Source of the DNA: Thermoanaerobaculia bacterium
GTDB taxonomy: Bacteria; Acidobacteriota; Thermoanaerobaculia; UBA5066
Direction: 5' to 3'
Assembly (NCBI GenBank): GCA_022071945.1
Contig: JAJVIN010000009.1
Span: 33,303 to 97,302, forward strand
DNA length: 64,000 bases
The first letter of the stretch is position 1. Every line of letters begins with the position of its first letter. Shown here piece by piece: positions 9,100 to 17,352 of this stretch. A program made the translations under genes and the position numbers. A model generated the notes under the pieces. That model did no database searches and had not been told where the DNA came from. It saw only the letters and a program-made list of their open reading frames with translations.

Positions 9100-9915
9100 A
9101 TGAAACAAGCGACGAAATACATAACCCTTCTCCTGCCTCTCGCGATGAGCACCACGCTTTTCGCTCAGTGGGAAGGCGCCATCGATATGAAGCTGACGAC
9201 CTCCAGCAGCCAGGCCCAGGGGAAGATCAAGATGCTGATCGGGAAGACCGGGGCCCGGTCCGAGATGGACATGACGGCGATGGCGCCCGCGGGACAGGCC
9301 GGGGGCGCGAACATGAAGATCGTCTCGCTCCAGAAGTTCGCCAACCCCAACGTCGTCTACATGCTCAACGACGCCAACAAGACCTACTCCAAGGTGGACG
9401 TCAGCGAGGCCCGCAAGAACGCGGGCGGAGCCAAGGACGACACGACCTACACCGTCAAGAAGGGGGCCGCGGGATCTGTCGCCGGGTACTCGTGTCAGAA
9501 CGCCACCCTCACCTCGTCAAAGGGTGACGAGATGGACATGTGCGTCTCGAAGGAATTCATGAGCGCGGGAGATTGGACCAAGATGATGTCTCGCGCCCAG
9601 AACACCGGAGGCGGAAACATGATGAAGGCCTTGAAGGACAATGGCCTCGAGGGGATGCCGATCCGGATGACGATGAAGACCAAAGGACGGACCGAGACGG
9701 TGACGACCGAGCTCGTCTCCGCCAAGAAGCAGGCCGTCCCTGACTCGACCTTCGACGTCCCGGCTGGCTACAAGGAAACCGACACGATGGGGATGTTCAT
9801 GTCGCCCGAGATGCAGAAGCAGATGGAGGACGCCATGAAGAACCTCACGCCCGAGCAGAGGAAGCAGATCGAGCAGATGATGAAGAAGGGCGGCGGCGGC
9901 CCCGGCGGACAGTAA
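9100..9915 (+). CDS. Exported DUF4412-like protein
   Basis: The ATG at 9100 (MKQATKYITLLLPLAMSTTLFAQWEG) was preferred to an upstream TTG because a GAGGTG ribosome site precedes it and a signal peptide follows at once. The 271-aa mature protein is rich in Met, Lys and Gly. It has a pattern like that of DUF4412 and outer-membrane lipoprotein-like proteins: WEGAIDMKLTT, GKTGARSEMDM, a two-Cys segment around SCQNATLTSSKGDEMDMC, and VPAGYKET. The tail holds an LTPEQRKQIEQMMKK helix similar to Spy/CpxP tails. It is probably periplasmic. The function is unknown. It is monocistronic, with a strong terminator downstream. Confidence 0.7.
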   Translation: MKQATKYITLLLPLAMSTTLFAQWEGAIDMKLTTSSSQAQGKIKMLIGKTGARSEMDMTAMAPAGQAGGANMKIVSLQKFANPNVVYMLNDANKTYSKVDVSEARKNAGGAKDDTTYTVKKGAAGSVAGYSCQNATLTSSKGDEMDMCVSKEFMSAGDWTKMMSRAQNTGGGNMMKALKDNGLEGMPIRMTMKTKGRTETVTTELVSAKKQAVPDSTFDVPAGYKETDTMGMFMSPEMQKQMEDAMKNLTPEQRKQIEQMMKKGGGGPGGQ

Positions 9916-9941
9916 GGGGGCTTCAAGCCTTTCGGGGATCC

Positions 9942-9972
9942 GCGGGCGGCTTTCGAGCCGCCCGCTGTTCTT
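9942..9972 (+). terminator. Intrinsic terminator after the DUF4412-like gene
   Basis: A perfect 9-bp GC stem (GCGGGCGGC / GCCGCCCGC) with a six-base loop TTTCGA is followed by TGTTCTT. It lies between convergent genes and could end transcription from both sides. Confidence 0.8.
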
Positions 9973-10775
9973 CAGGCAGCCTGTTCGGCCGTGCTGGCAA
10001 GGCCTTGAACGTGGGCCCCGGCGGCCGCGGAGACGCTGGCCGCGCCTTCTTCCGGTCCCACCGCGGCATCCCGCACGATCCGTCCGTCGCGGATCTCGAC
10101 GATCCGTCCGGCCCTCCTGGCGAGAGCCATGTCGTGCGTGATGACGACGAGGGTGCGTCCCTGTTTCCAGAGGTCCAGGAACACCCCCATGATGTCGCCC
10201 CCCGAAGAGGTGTCGAGGTTGCCGGTCGGCTCGTCGGCGAGGACGATGTCGGGGTTCATGGCCAGGGCGCGAGCGATGGCGACCCTCTGCATCTGGCCGC
10301 CCGAGAGCTCCGTGGGTTTGTGCTCCATCCGGTCGCCAAGGCCGACCTTCTCCATCAGCTCGGCGACCCGCTCCTTGCGTGCCTTGGCGGGAACGCCCCC
10401 GAAGATCATGGGCATCGCGACGTTCTCGGCCGCGCTGATCTGCGGAAGGAGATTGAAGGCCTGGAAGACAAACCCGATCCGCCGGTTCCTGACGTCCGCC
10501 AGCTGGTCCCGGCTGAGTCCCTTCACGAGCTCGCCCCCGATCCGGAACTCGCCGCCGGTGGCTGTATCCAGGCACCCGATCAGGTTCATCAGAGTCGACT
10601 TGCCCGAGCCGGAAGGACCGACGATGGCGATGAACTCGCCCTTCGCCACCGAGAGGTCGATGCCCTTGAGCGCCTCCACCTTCACCTTGCCCGTGTCGTA
10701 CACCTTGCGGATATCCACCATCTCGATGATCGGCCTGTCCGCCCGGATTTCCTCGTGCCTCGTCGCCATGGTCAT
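9972..10775 (-). CDS. MacB/LolD-type ABC transporter ATPase
   Basis: The start was taken at 10775 (MTMATRHEEIRADRP); 10769 is an alternative a few codons in, and the longer frame upstream overlaps the permease gene in another frame. The product has Walker A GPSGSGKST, Q-loop VFQAFNLLPQ, signature LSGGQMQRVAIARAL, Walker B IVLADEPTGNLD and the switch His in VITHD. These are typical of the MacB/LolD group, which powers export of macrolides, lipoproteins or peptides across the envelope. It closes a four-gene operon (adaptor, permease, permease, ATPase). The Ala-rich C-terminal tail is unusual but has no recognised role. Confidence 0.9.
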   Translation of the reverse strand: MTMATRHEEIRADRPIIEMVDIRKVYDTGKVKVEALKGIDLSVAKGEFIAIVGPSGSGKSTLMNLIGCLDTATGGEFRIGGELVKGLSRDQLADVRNRRIGFVFQAFNLLPQISAAENVAMPMIFGGVPAKARKERVAELMEKVGLGDRMEHKPTELSGGQMQRVAIARALAMNPDIVLADEPTGNLDTSSGGDIMGVFLDLWKQGRTLVVITHDMALARRAGRIVEIRDGRIVRDAAVGPEEGAASVSAAAGAHVQGLASTAEQAA

Positions 10776-10780
10776 CACTC

Positions 10781-12025
10781 CTATTCGTATCTGAGGGTCT
10801 GGGCCGGGTCGATGAGGGCAGCTCGTCTCGCCGGGAAGTAGCCGGCGGCCAGGCCGATCAGGCCGAGGATGCCGGAGGTCGCGACCCCGATCTGCCAGGA
10901 GAGGGTTGGCTTGCCGAGGAACTCCATCACCTTGTTCCCGTCGGCCGGGATGAGCCCGAGTCCCGCGATGATCACCATGGCGATGGAGAGCCCGGCGACT
11001 CCTCCGAGCACGGTGTAGAGAAGCCCCTCCAAGACGAACGGACCCGTGATCCAGGCGCTCCTGGCGCCGAGCGCCATCTTGACCCCGATCTCGCGCGTGC
11101 GCTCCTTGACGACGGCGTACATGATGTTCGCCACGCCGACCCCCCCGATCAGGAGGGTGAGGGCCCCGATGATGCCGAGGAAGAGCTGGATGCCGATCGT
11201 GATGTTTGCCGTGATCTTTCCGCTCTTGACCGTATCCCACGTCTGCAGGACGCGGTCATCGTTGGGGTCATATCCATACTTCGCGCCCAGAAGCTCGTTG
11301 ACGCGCCTCAGGGCCATCTTCATGTCGTCGTCCTTCTTGACCTGCAGGACGAGGACGTTCAGCCGCTCCCTGCCGAACAGGGCCTTGAAGGTCGAGACCG
11401 GGATGACGACGTGCTTGGAATCCGGGCCGCCGTACATCCCCATCTGGGTCTTCTTCTGCATGACGCCGATGACGGTGAACGGCGAGTTCGACAGCAGCAG
11501 CGTCTTTCCGACGGGATCTCCCTTCCCGAATATGTCCGCGGCGATCTCGTCGCCGAGAAAGACCACCCGCCTCCTCTCGGAGACGTCGACATCCGAGAAG
11601 AACCGGCCGCCCGCGACCGGGTAGTGTTTTCGTGCCTCGCCGTAGACCGCGTTCGTCCCGACGACGCGTCCGTTCACCACCTTCGCTCCGTAGCCCAGCG
11701 CGGTCCGCCACGAGTAGATCTCCCCGATGACGGCCTCCAACTCGGGCATGCGGGCCGACAAGTACTCGATGTCGTCGATGGTGGGCCGGATCGGCCGCCC
11801 CGCGGGCAGCCCCTTCCAGGGCTTCGTCGTCTCGCCCGGCCACATCACGGCGAGCCGCTCGCCCATGGCGCGGCGGTTCTTGTTCAGCTGGATCTTCAGG
11901 CCCTCGCCGAACGAGAGAAGCAGGAGTATCGCGACGGTCCCCCAGGCGATCGCGGCGATCGTCAGAAAGGCTCTCTTCTTCGCGATGTGAGCCGACTGCA
12001 GGAACATTTGCCAGATGACTTTCAC
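10781..12025 (-). CDS. FtsX/MacB-type ABC permease (second in operon)
   Basis: The 414-aa product has one N-terminal membrane helix (FLTIAAIAWGTVAILLLLSFG), a large periplasmic MacB-PCD-like domain (about 45-275), and three C-terminal helices. The first of these reads IQLFLGIIGALTLLIGGVGVANIM, followed by VKERTREIGVKMALGAR, the hallmark coupling segment of FtsX permeases. It ends with FPARRAALIDPAQTLRYE, the standard MacB ending. The partner permease lies just upstream. The two probably pair as a heterodimer with the ATPase encoded six bases downstream. The substrate is unknown. Confidence 0.9.
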   Translation of the reverse strand: MKVIWQMFLQSAHIAKKRAFLTIAAIAWGTVAILLLLSFGEGLKIQLNKNRRAMGERLAVMWPGETTKPWKGLPAGRPIRPTIDDIEYLSARMPELEAVIGEIYSWRTALGYGAKVVNGRVVGTNAVYGEARKHYPVAGGRFFSDVDVSERRRVVFLGDEIAADIFGKGDPVGKTLLLSNSPFTVIGVMQKKTQMGMYGGPDSKHVVIPVSTFKALFGRERLNVLVLQVKKDDDMKMALRRVNELLGAKYGYDPNDDRVLQTWDTVKSGKITANITIGIQLFLGIIGALTLLIGGVGVANIMYAVVKERTREIGVKMALGARSAWITGPFVLEGLLYTVLGGVAGLSIAMVIIAGLGLIPADGNKVMEFLGKPTLSWQIGVATSGILGLIGLAAGYFPARRAALIDPAQTLRYE

Positions 12026-12037
12026 CGCGCGCCCCCC

Positions 12038-13270
12038 TCAGAGCTTCATTGCGACGACCGGATCGAGCCGGGCCGCGTCGCGAGCCGGGAAGTACCCGGC
12101 CAGAAGGCCGATGACGCCCAGAATCCCGGTCGTGATGAGGGCGACCACGGGCGAGACCTGGGGATCGCCGACGTAGTCCGTCAGGCCGAGCTTGGGGAAG
12201 GCCGAGCAGATTCCGAAGGAAATGAGGAGCCCCAGGACGCCGCCCGACCCCGTGATGAGGAGTGTCTCCATGAGGAACTGGGTGAGGATCGAGCGCTGGC
12301 GCGCTCCGAGCGCCATCTTGATCCCGATCTCCTTCGTTCTCTCCTCCACGACGACATTCATGATGTTCGAGACACCGATTCCGCCGACGACGAGCGTCAA
12401 CGAGCCGACGATGCCGAGAAAGCCCGTGAAGGCGAGCATGAAGACCTCGAAGAACTGGAACTGCTCGGTCGTGTCCCACACCGACAGAGCCTCCTTGTCG
12501 GCCGGGTCGAAGCGCAGCCGCCTGGAAAGCGAGGTGAGGACACCATTCGAGACGGCCTTCATCTCGAGAACCTTCGCGGGCTGAAAGACGAAGTTGCTGA
12601 CGTACTTGGCGCCCGTGAGGGCGCGGTACGTCGAGGTCGGCATGAAGGCCTGGTCGTGGTCGCGTCCCCGGTAGCTGGAATCCTGGTTCTTCGGCATGAG
12701 GACTCCGACGACGAGAAAGGGCGACCCGTTCAGGATGACGGTCTTGCCGACCGGGTCCTCCTTCTGGAAGACCGTCTCCGCCAGCTTGTTCCCGATGAAG
12801 AGGACACGCCGCTGCTTTTCCATGTCGATCGGGTTGATGAACCGGCTCCCCGCCTGCGGGATGAGGTTCCGCATGCCGCCGAACTCGGGGGTCACACCGG
12901 TCACGTCCACGGGGTAAGTCTTCAGCCCATACCGGAGCTTCATGTCGCCGGCAAACTCGGGCGAGAGGGAACGAAGTCCCGGAACCTGGCTCCTGATGGC
13001 GATCAAGTCCTCCTCGGTGATCCGGATCCTGCGGCCCTTTCCGAGGCCCTGGAACGGCTTCGACGTCAGGCCCGGCCAGGCGATGCCGATCCTGTCCCCG
13101 AGACCGGCCGTCGACTTGATCATCTGCTTCTTCAATCCCGTCCCGAAGGCGAGCAGGAGCGTGATCGCGACGGTCCCCCAGACGATCCCGAATCCGGTCA
13201 GAAACGTCCGGAGCTTCTGGCTCCGGGCATCCCTCAGCATCTGGTAGAGAACCTCTTTCAGCATCAACAC
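12038..13270 (-). CDS. FtsX/MacB-type ABC permease (first in operon)
   Basis: The 410-aa protein has the same plan as its neighbour: an N-terminal helix (FGIVWGTVAITLLLAFGTGLKK), a periplasmic domain, VEERTKEIGIKMALGARQR, three C-terminal helices and FPARDAARLDPVVAMKL. The two permeases are clearly related but far from identical, so they probably form a heterodimer rather than representing a recent duplication. The gene is 12 bp upstream of the second permease and about 28 bp downstream of the adaptor. Confidence 0.9.
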   Translation of the reverse strand: MLMLKEVLYQMLRDARSQKLRTFLTGFGIVWGTVAITLLLAFGTGLKKQMIKSTAGLGDRIGIAWPGLTSKPFQGLGKGRRIRITEEDLIAIRSQVPGLRSLSPEFAGDMKLRYGLKTYPVDVTGVTPEFGGMRNLIPQAGSRFINPIDMEKQRRVLFIGNKLAETVFQKEDPVGKTVILNGSPFLVVGVLMPKNQDSSYRGRDHDQAFMPTSTYRALTGAKYVSNFVFQPAKVLEMKAVSNGVLTSLSRRLRFDPADKEALSVWDTTEQFQFFEVFMLAFTGFLGIVGSLTLVVGGIGVSNIMNVVVEERTKEIGIKMALGARQRSILTQFLMETLLITGSGGVLGLLISFGICSAFPKLGLTDYVGDPQVSPVVALITTGILGVIGLLAGYFPARDAARLDPVVAMKL

Positions 13271-13298
13271 GGCTGCGCCTCCTCCTGTCCCACGTTCG

Positions 13299-14405
13299 TC
13301 AGGAGATTTCCTTGGGAGGCCGCTGCACGACCTTCTCGCCCTTCTTGAGGCCCTCGACGACCTCCACGTTCAGACCGTCGGAGATCCCGAGCTTGACCTC
13401 GAGCCTCTTGGGCTGGGCCTTCGGGTCGGCAGCCGGGATCTCGACGAAGGCCTTCTTGCCTCCGTCTTCGAACGAGACCAGCCGCTCGGGAATCGTCAGG
13501 ACGTCCTTCTTCTCGCGGATGATGAGGTCGGCGTTGGCCGAGTAGCCGGCTCGAAGGGTGAACTTCTGGCCGGGATCGAGCTCGATCTCGACGTCGAAGA
13601 GAGTGGCGCCGTCCTTCTGCTGAGCCTGCGGGGCGATCCTCGAGACCTTTCCGGTGACGACGTCGGTTGGCAGAGCTCCGACCTTGATGCGCGCGGGGAG
13701 GCCGAACTTGAGCTTACCGACGTCGATCTCGTCCACCGTCCCCTTGAAGACGAGGTCCGACATGTCGGCGATGGTGGCGAGCTCGGTGCCTGGCTGGTAG
13801 GAGGTGAGGGGAACGACAGGGTCTCCGGGATTCACGGTCCGCGTGAGGATCGTCCCGGCCGCCGGCGCCCGGATGATGGAATCGATCCCGGTCTCGGTGG
13901 TGGTCACGCGCCCCTTTCGGGTCAGCTCGCGGTCCTGCTCGGCCTTGTTCAGAGCGATCTTGGCCAGCTCGTAGGACTCTCGCTTGATGTCGACCTCGGA
14001 CTTGGCGACGATTCCCTGTGCCTGCAGCTCCTTGGCCCGGTTGAACTCGGTGAGAGCTCTCTCGTGGACGGCCTTGGCGGACTCCACGCGGCGATCCACC
14101 TCGGTCACTTCCAGGGGCGTCGGGTCGGGAACGAGCTCGAAGAGAGGGTCACCGGCGCGAACGGCGTCGCCAATCTCCACGCGCGCGACCTTGACGATCC
14201 CCGAGATCTTCGATTTCACCTGGAACTTCTGCCGGGGCTGAATCTGCCCGACGGCCAGCGCCTTCTCGGTAATCGAGCCCGTCTCGGCCGTCACGAGCGT
14301 CAGTCCGTCCTTTCCCTTCTTCCCCGCGCTGGCCCACGCATACAGGCCCGTGGCGGCCGCGGCCACGATCGCGAAGCCGATCAGGACCTTGATGAGCTTT
14401 CCCAT
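13299..14405 (-). CDS. Membrane fusion (HlyD/MacA-type) adaptor of the ABC exporter
   Basis: The start was set at 14405 (MGKLIKVLIGFAIVAAAATGLYAWA) because a GGGGGAGGG ribosome site precedes it; the frame runs further upstream without a start context. The 368-aa product has an N-terminal anchor and a lipoyl/barrel domain (VGQIQPRQKFQVKSKISGIVKVARVEIGDAVRAGDPLFEL). A coiled-coil hairpin (about 95-165) and a beta-barrel domain with GTILTRTVNPGD and IADMSDLVFKGTVDEIDVGKL follow. It should bridge the inner-membrane permeases to an outer-membrane TolC protein. No TolC gene is in this operon; the one at 27,044 belongs to another. Confidence 0.88.
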   Translation of the reverse strand: MGKLIKVLIGFAIVAAAATGLYAWASAGKKGKDGLTLVTAETGSITEKALAVGQIQPRQKFQVKSKISGIVKVARVEIGDAVRAGDPLFELVPDPTPLEVTEVDRRVESAKAVHERALTEFNRAKELQAQGIVAKSEVDIKRESYELAKIALNKAEQDRELTRKGRVTTTETGIDSIIRAPAAGTILTRTVNPGDPVVPLTSYQPGTELATIADMSDLVFKGTVDEIDVGKLKFGLPARIKVGALPTDVVTGKVSRIAPQAQQKDGATLFDVEIELDPGQKFTLRAGYSANADLIIREKKDVLTIPERLVSFEDGGKKAFVEIPAADPKAQPKRLEVKLGISDGLNVEVVEGLKKGEKVVQRPPKEIS

Positions 14406-14605
14406 GGATCCCTCCCCCGGCCAGACAGAGGACTCTCCCCGATGCGGCCGTCTGGTGTCTCGTGTCATCAGGTACGGACGAGGGGGGGCAAAGGTTCCGC
14501 TCCGAAAGCGTGGAACTCCGGGGAGCTTGGAACCCATCGGCCAAACTCCCGTATCACATGAGGACAGCCGCCCGGAGGGATTCGAGGCGGCCGGGAGGAG
14601 TTCGC

Positions 14606-16582
14606 ATGAAACGGAATTGGCTGCGTTCCCTGGGGACCAGTCTCATAGTCGTGTTGGTGGCGGGGAGCGTCGCGCGGGCGGCAACCGCACAGCTTCCACC
14701 CCTGATTCCGCGGGATGTCTTGTTCGACAACCCCGAACGGGCCAACCCCCAGCTTTCCCCCGACGGCAAGCGCCTCGCCTGGATCGCGCCCGACAAGAAG
14801 AACGTGCTCCAAGTCTGGGTCAAGACGATCGGCAAGGACGATGACAAGATCATCACCGCGGACAAGAAGCGCGGGATCCGACAGTATTTCTGGGCCCAGG
14901 ACAACAAGACCGTTCTCTATCTTCAGGACAACGACGGCGACGAGAACTTCCACGTTTATGGCGCCGATCTCGACGGCGGCAACGTCCGCGACTACACGCC
15001 CTTTCAGGGCGTCAGAGCCCAGCCTCTCGACCTCGACCGCAACTTCCCGGACGAAATGCTCGTCTCCCTCAACCTGAAGAGCCGCCAGCTCTTCGACGTC
15101 TACCGCATCAAGCTGTCGACGGGTGCTGTCACCCTCGACACCGAGAACCCGGGAGACGTGGCCGGCTGGGTCGCTGACTCGAAGTTCCAGATCCGTGCGG
15201 CTCAGGCCCAGCTCCCCGACGGGGGCACCGAGATCCGGATCAGGCCCGACACCACTTCCCCCTGGAAGTCATGGATCAAGGTCGGCCCGGAGGAAATCCT
15301 GAACTTCGTCGACTTCTCGCTCGACGGGAAGTCGGCCTACCTCATCTCTTCCATCGGCAGTGACAAGGCACGCCTCGTCGAGAAGAACATCGAGGCGGGC
15401 ACGGAGAAGGTCATCGCGTCTTCACCCGTTGTGGACGCGGAGGAAGTCCAGATCAACCCCGACAAGAAGAACGTCGAAGCTGTCGCCTTCGCTCCGGGAC
15501 GGGCTTCCTGGACCGTGGTCGACCCCGCGCTCAAGGCCGACTTCGACGCCATCGCGAAGCTCTTCGACGGGGACTTCCAGGTCACCAGCCGCGACCGGGC
15601 CGACCAGACCTGGCTGGTGGCGTTCACCTCCGACAAGGTGGGCGTCCGCTGGTACTCGTGGGATCGGAAGGAGAAGAAGGGGACCTTCCTGCTCTCCGCC
15701 CGTCCCAAGCTCGAGAAGTACACGCTCTCGGACATGAAACCCGTCACCATCAAGAGCCGTGACGGCCTCGATCTCTATTCGTATCTGACGCTTCCCGCCG
15801 GCGTGCCCGCCAAGAACCTCCCGATGGTGCTCTTCGTTCACGGCGGCCCGTGGGCCCGCGACACGTGGGGTTTCAATCCGTACCCGCAGTGGTTCGCCAA
15901 CCGCGGCTACGCCGTCTTACAGGTGAACTTCCGGAGCTCGACGGGATACGGGAAGAAGTTCCTCAATGCCGGAAACAAGCAGTGGGGCCTGAAGATGCAC
16001 GACGACCTCCTCGACTCGGTCGACTGGGCCGTCAAGCAGGGGTACGCCGACCCCAAGAAGGTCGCCATCATGGGCGGCTCGTACGGCGGCTACGCGACAC
16101 TGGCTGGCCTAACCTTCACCCCTGACAAATTCGCCTGCGGCGTCGACATCGTCGGTCCCTCCAACCTGAAGACCCTCATCGCCTCGATCCCGCCGTACTG
16201 GAAGCCGCTCCGCGCGGTCTTCGACGTGAGGATGGGAAATGTGGACGATCCGAAGGATGCCGACCTCATCAAGAACGCCTCTCCCCTCTTCAAGGCGGAC
16301 AAGATCATCCGGCCGCTCTTGATCGGGCAGGGAGCCAACGATCCGCGCGTCAAGCAGGCCGAGTCCGAGCAGATCGTCGAGGCGATCGAGAAGAACAAGG
16401 GGAGCGTGACGTACGTCCTCTACCCGGACGAGGGCCACGGATTCGCGCGTCCCGAGAACCGGATGGACTTCAACGCTCGCGCCGAGGTCTTCCTCGGGAA
16501 CTGTCTCGGCGGACGCGTCGAGCCCATGACGGCCGACAAGCTGCCGGGTTCGACGGCCGTGGTCCGAGTCGTCGGGAAGTAG
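14606..16582 (+). CDS. Secreted S9-family prolyl oligopeptidase-like peptidase
   Basis: The ATG at 14606 follows GGGAGGAG and opens a signal peptide (MKRNWLRSLGTSLIVVLVAGSVARAATAQ). The 658-aa protein has an N-terminal propeller with PQLSPDGKRLAWIAPDKKN and similar blades. The C-terminal alpha/beta hydrolase domain has the oxyanion segment FVHGGPWARD, the nucleophile motif GGSYGGYATL, an acid in QGANDPRVK and the catalytic His in YPDEGHGFARPENR. This is the S9C acylaminoacyl/dipeptidyl peptidase layout. It would cleave short peptides in the periplasm. The gene stands alone and is divergent from the exporter adaptor. Confidence 0.92.
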   Translation: MKRNWLRSLGTSLIVVLVAGSVARAATAQLPPLIPRDVLFDNPERANPQLSPDGKRLAWIAPDKKNVLQVWVKTIGKDDDKIITADKKRGIRQYFWAQDNKTVLYLQDNDGDENFHVYGADLDGGNVRDYTPFQGVRAQPLDLDRNFPDEMLVSLNLKSRQLFDVYRIKLSTGAVTLDTENPGDVAGWVADSKFQIRAAQAQLPDGGTEIRIRPDTTSPWKSWIKVGPEEILNFVDFSLDGKSAYLISSIGSDKARLVEKNIEAGTEKVIASSPVVDAEEVQINPDKKNVEAVAFAPGRASWTVVDPALKADFDAIAKLFDGDFQVTSRDRADQTWLVAFTSDKVGVRWYSWDRKEKKGTFLLSARPKLEKYTLSDMKPVTIKSRDGLDLYSYLTLPAGVPAKNLPMVLFVHGGPWARDTWGFNPYPQWFANRGYAVLQVNFRSSTGYGKKFLNAGNKQWGLKMHDDLLDSVDWAVKQGYADPKKVAIMGGSYGGYATLAGLTFTPDKFACGVDIVGPSNLKTLIASIPPYWKPLRAVFDVRMGNVDDPKDADLIKNASPLFKADKIIRPLLIGQGANDPRVKQAESEQIVEAIEKNKGSVTYVLYPDEGHGFARPENRMDFNARAEVFLGNCLGGRVEPMTADKLPGSTAVVRVVGK

Positions 16583-16641
16583 GCACAGGAAGAGAACAAC
16601 CCGGGCCGGGTCCGGTCAGGGGCGCCCAGGAAGGAAGGGCG

Positions 16642-17352
16642 TCACTGCGCCGGGCCCGGCCCTTTGTCTTTTGGAAAACGGGCGGCCTCGCGCCTCTTTT
16701 CGTCCTCGGAACAGGGGTATCCGAACGTGGCGTCGAACTCGCAGCCAGGCGCCCGTTCGGCGTGATCGACCGGTCGTATCCGGCGTGGCTGGGGCCAGAT
16801 CAGGTAGAGAAAGTCGTCCCCGTAGGCATCGAACTCGTGCGAGCGGGGGAAGTAGGCGAGAAGCTGTCTCAGACTGGCCTCGAGTCCGGGAGAAAGAAGC
16901 TTCTTCACGGCGTCTCTTTCAGCCCCGGTCGTCTGTTCCGAGAAGCCGGAGAGCGTGGTCCGGCGTCCCCCCCCGGCGGCCTTCCACTCGACGCAGGCAT
17001 CAGACGCGTTCTGGGTGCAGCCCTTTGGCAACAGGGGCCCGGGAAGGAACAACCGCCGCTCGATCGTGGCTCCCGTGGAGAGGTCCTTGACGCTCTCGAA
17101 CGTCACGCGACCTGTTGGATCCTGCCGGGAGAAAAGATCGAACCGGCCGGAGGGGAGGCTCACGAGAAGTCTCGTCTCGTCCCCGGACGCATCCCTTCCG
17201 AAAAGAACGGAAATCTCGAAACGCGGCTCGGCTGCGTAGACGAAGTGCCATCGCCCGGCTGCCTTCTTCGGGACTTCGACGGACCGCCCCTCATCGCCCG
17301 GGCCAAGGAGAAGTCCGGCCAGCAGGGTCAGCCAGCCGAGGCGCGAAGCCAA
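16642..17352 (-). CDS. Exported hypothetical protein, 236 aa, TTG start
   Basis: The only start that gives a sensible N-terminus is the TTG at 17352. It has a GGGGAGAGG ribosome site and opens a signal peptide (ASRLGWLTLLAGLLLGPGDEG). It overlaps the 3' end of the HD-GYP gene by 25 bp, suggesting translational coupling. The mature part is rich in beta strands (RWHFVYAAEPRFEISVLFG, TRLLVSLPSGRFDLFSRQDP). It holds four Cys residues, two near KGCTQNASDACVEW and two near APGCEFDATFGYPCSEDE, which may form disulfides. No family was recognised. Its place in the kinase / HD-GYP operon suggests a signalling role, but that is only inference. Confidence 0.6.
   Translation of the reverse strand: MASRLGWLTLLAGLLLGPGDEGRSVEVPKKAAGRWHFVYAAEPRFEISVLFGRDASGDETRLLVSLPSGRFDLFSRQDPTGRVTFESVKDLSTGATIERRLFLPGPLLPKGCTQNASDACVEWKAAGGGRRTTLSGFSEQTTGAERDAVKKLLSPGLEASLRQLLAYFPRSHEFDAYGDDFLYLIWPQPRRIRPVDHAERAPGCEFDATFGYPCSEDEKRREAARFPKDKGPGPAQ

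Noticed and set aside
9901..10575. Long open frame antisense to the ABC ATPase and DUF4412-like gene
   Set aside because: Low-complexity Arg/Gly/Asp-rich translation, typical of the shadow frames of high-GC genes; the opposite strand has clear ABC motifs.
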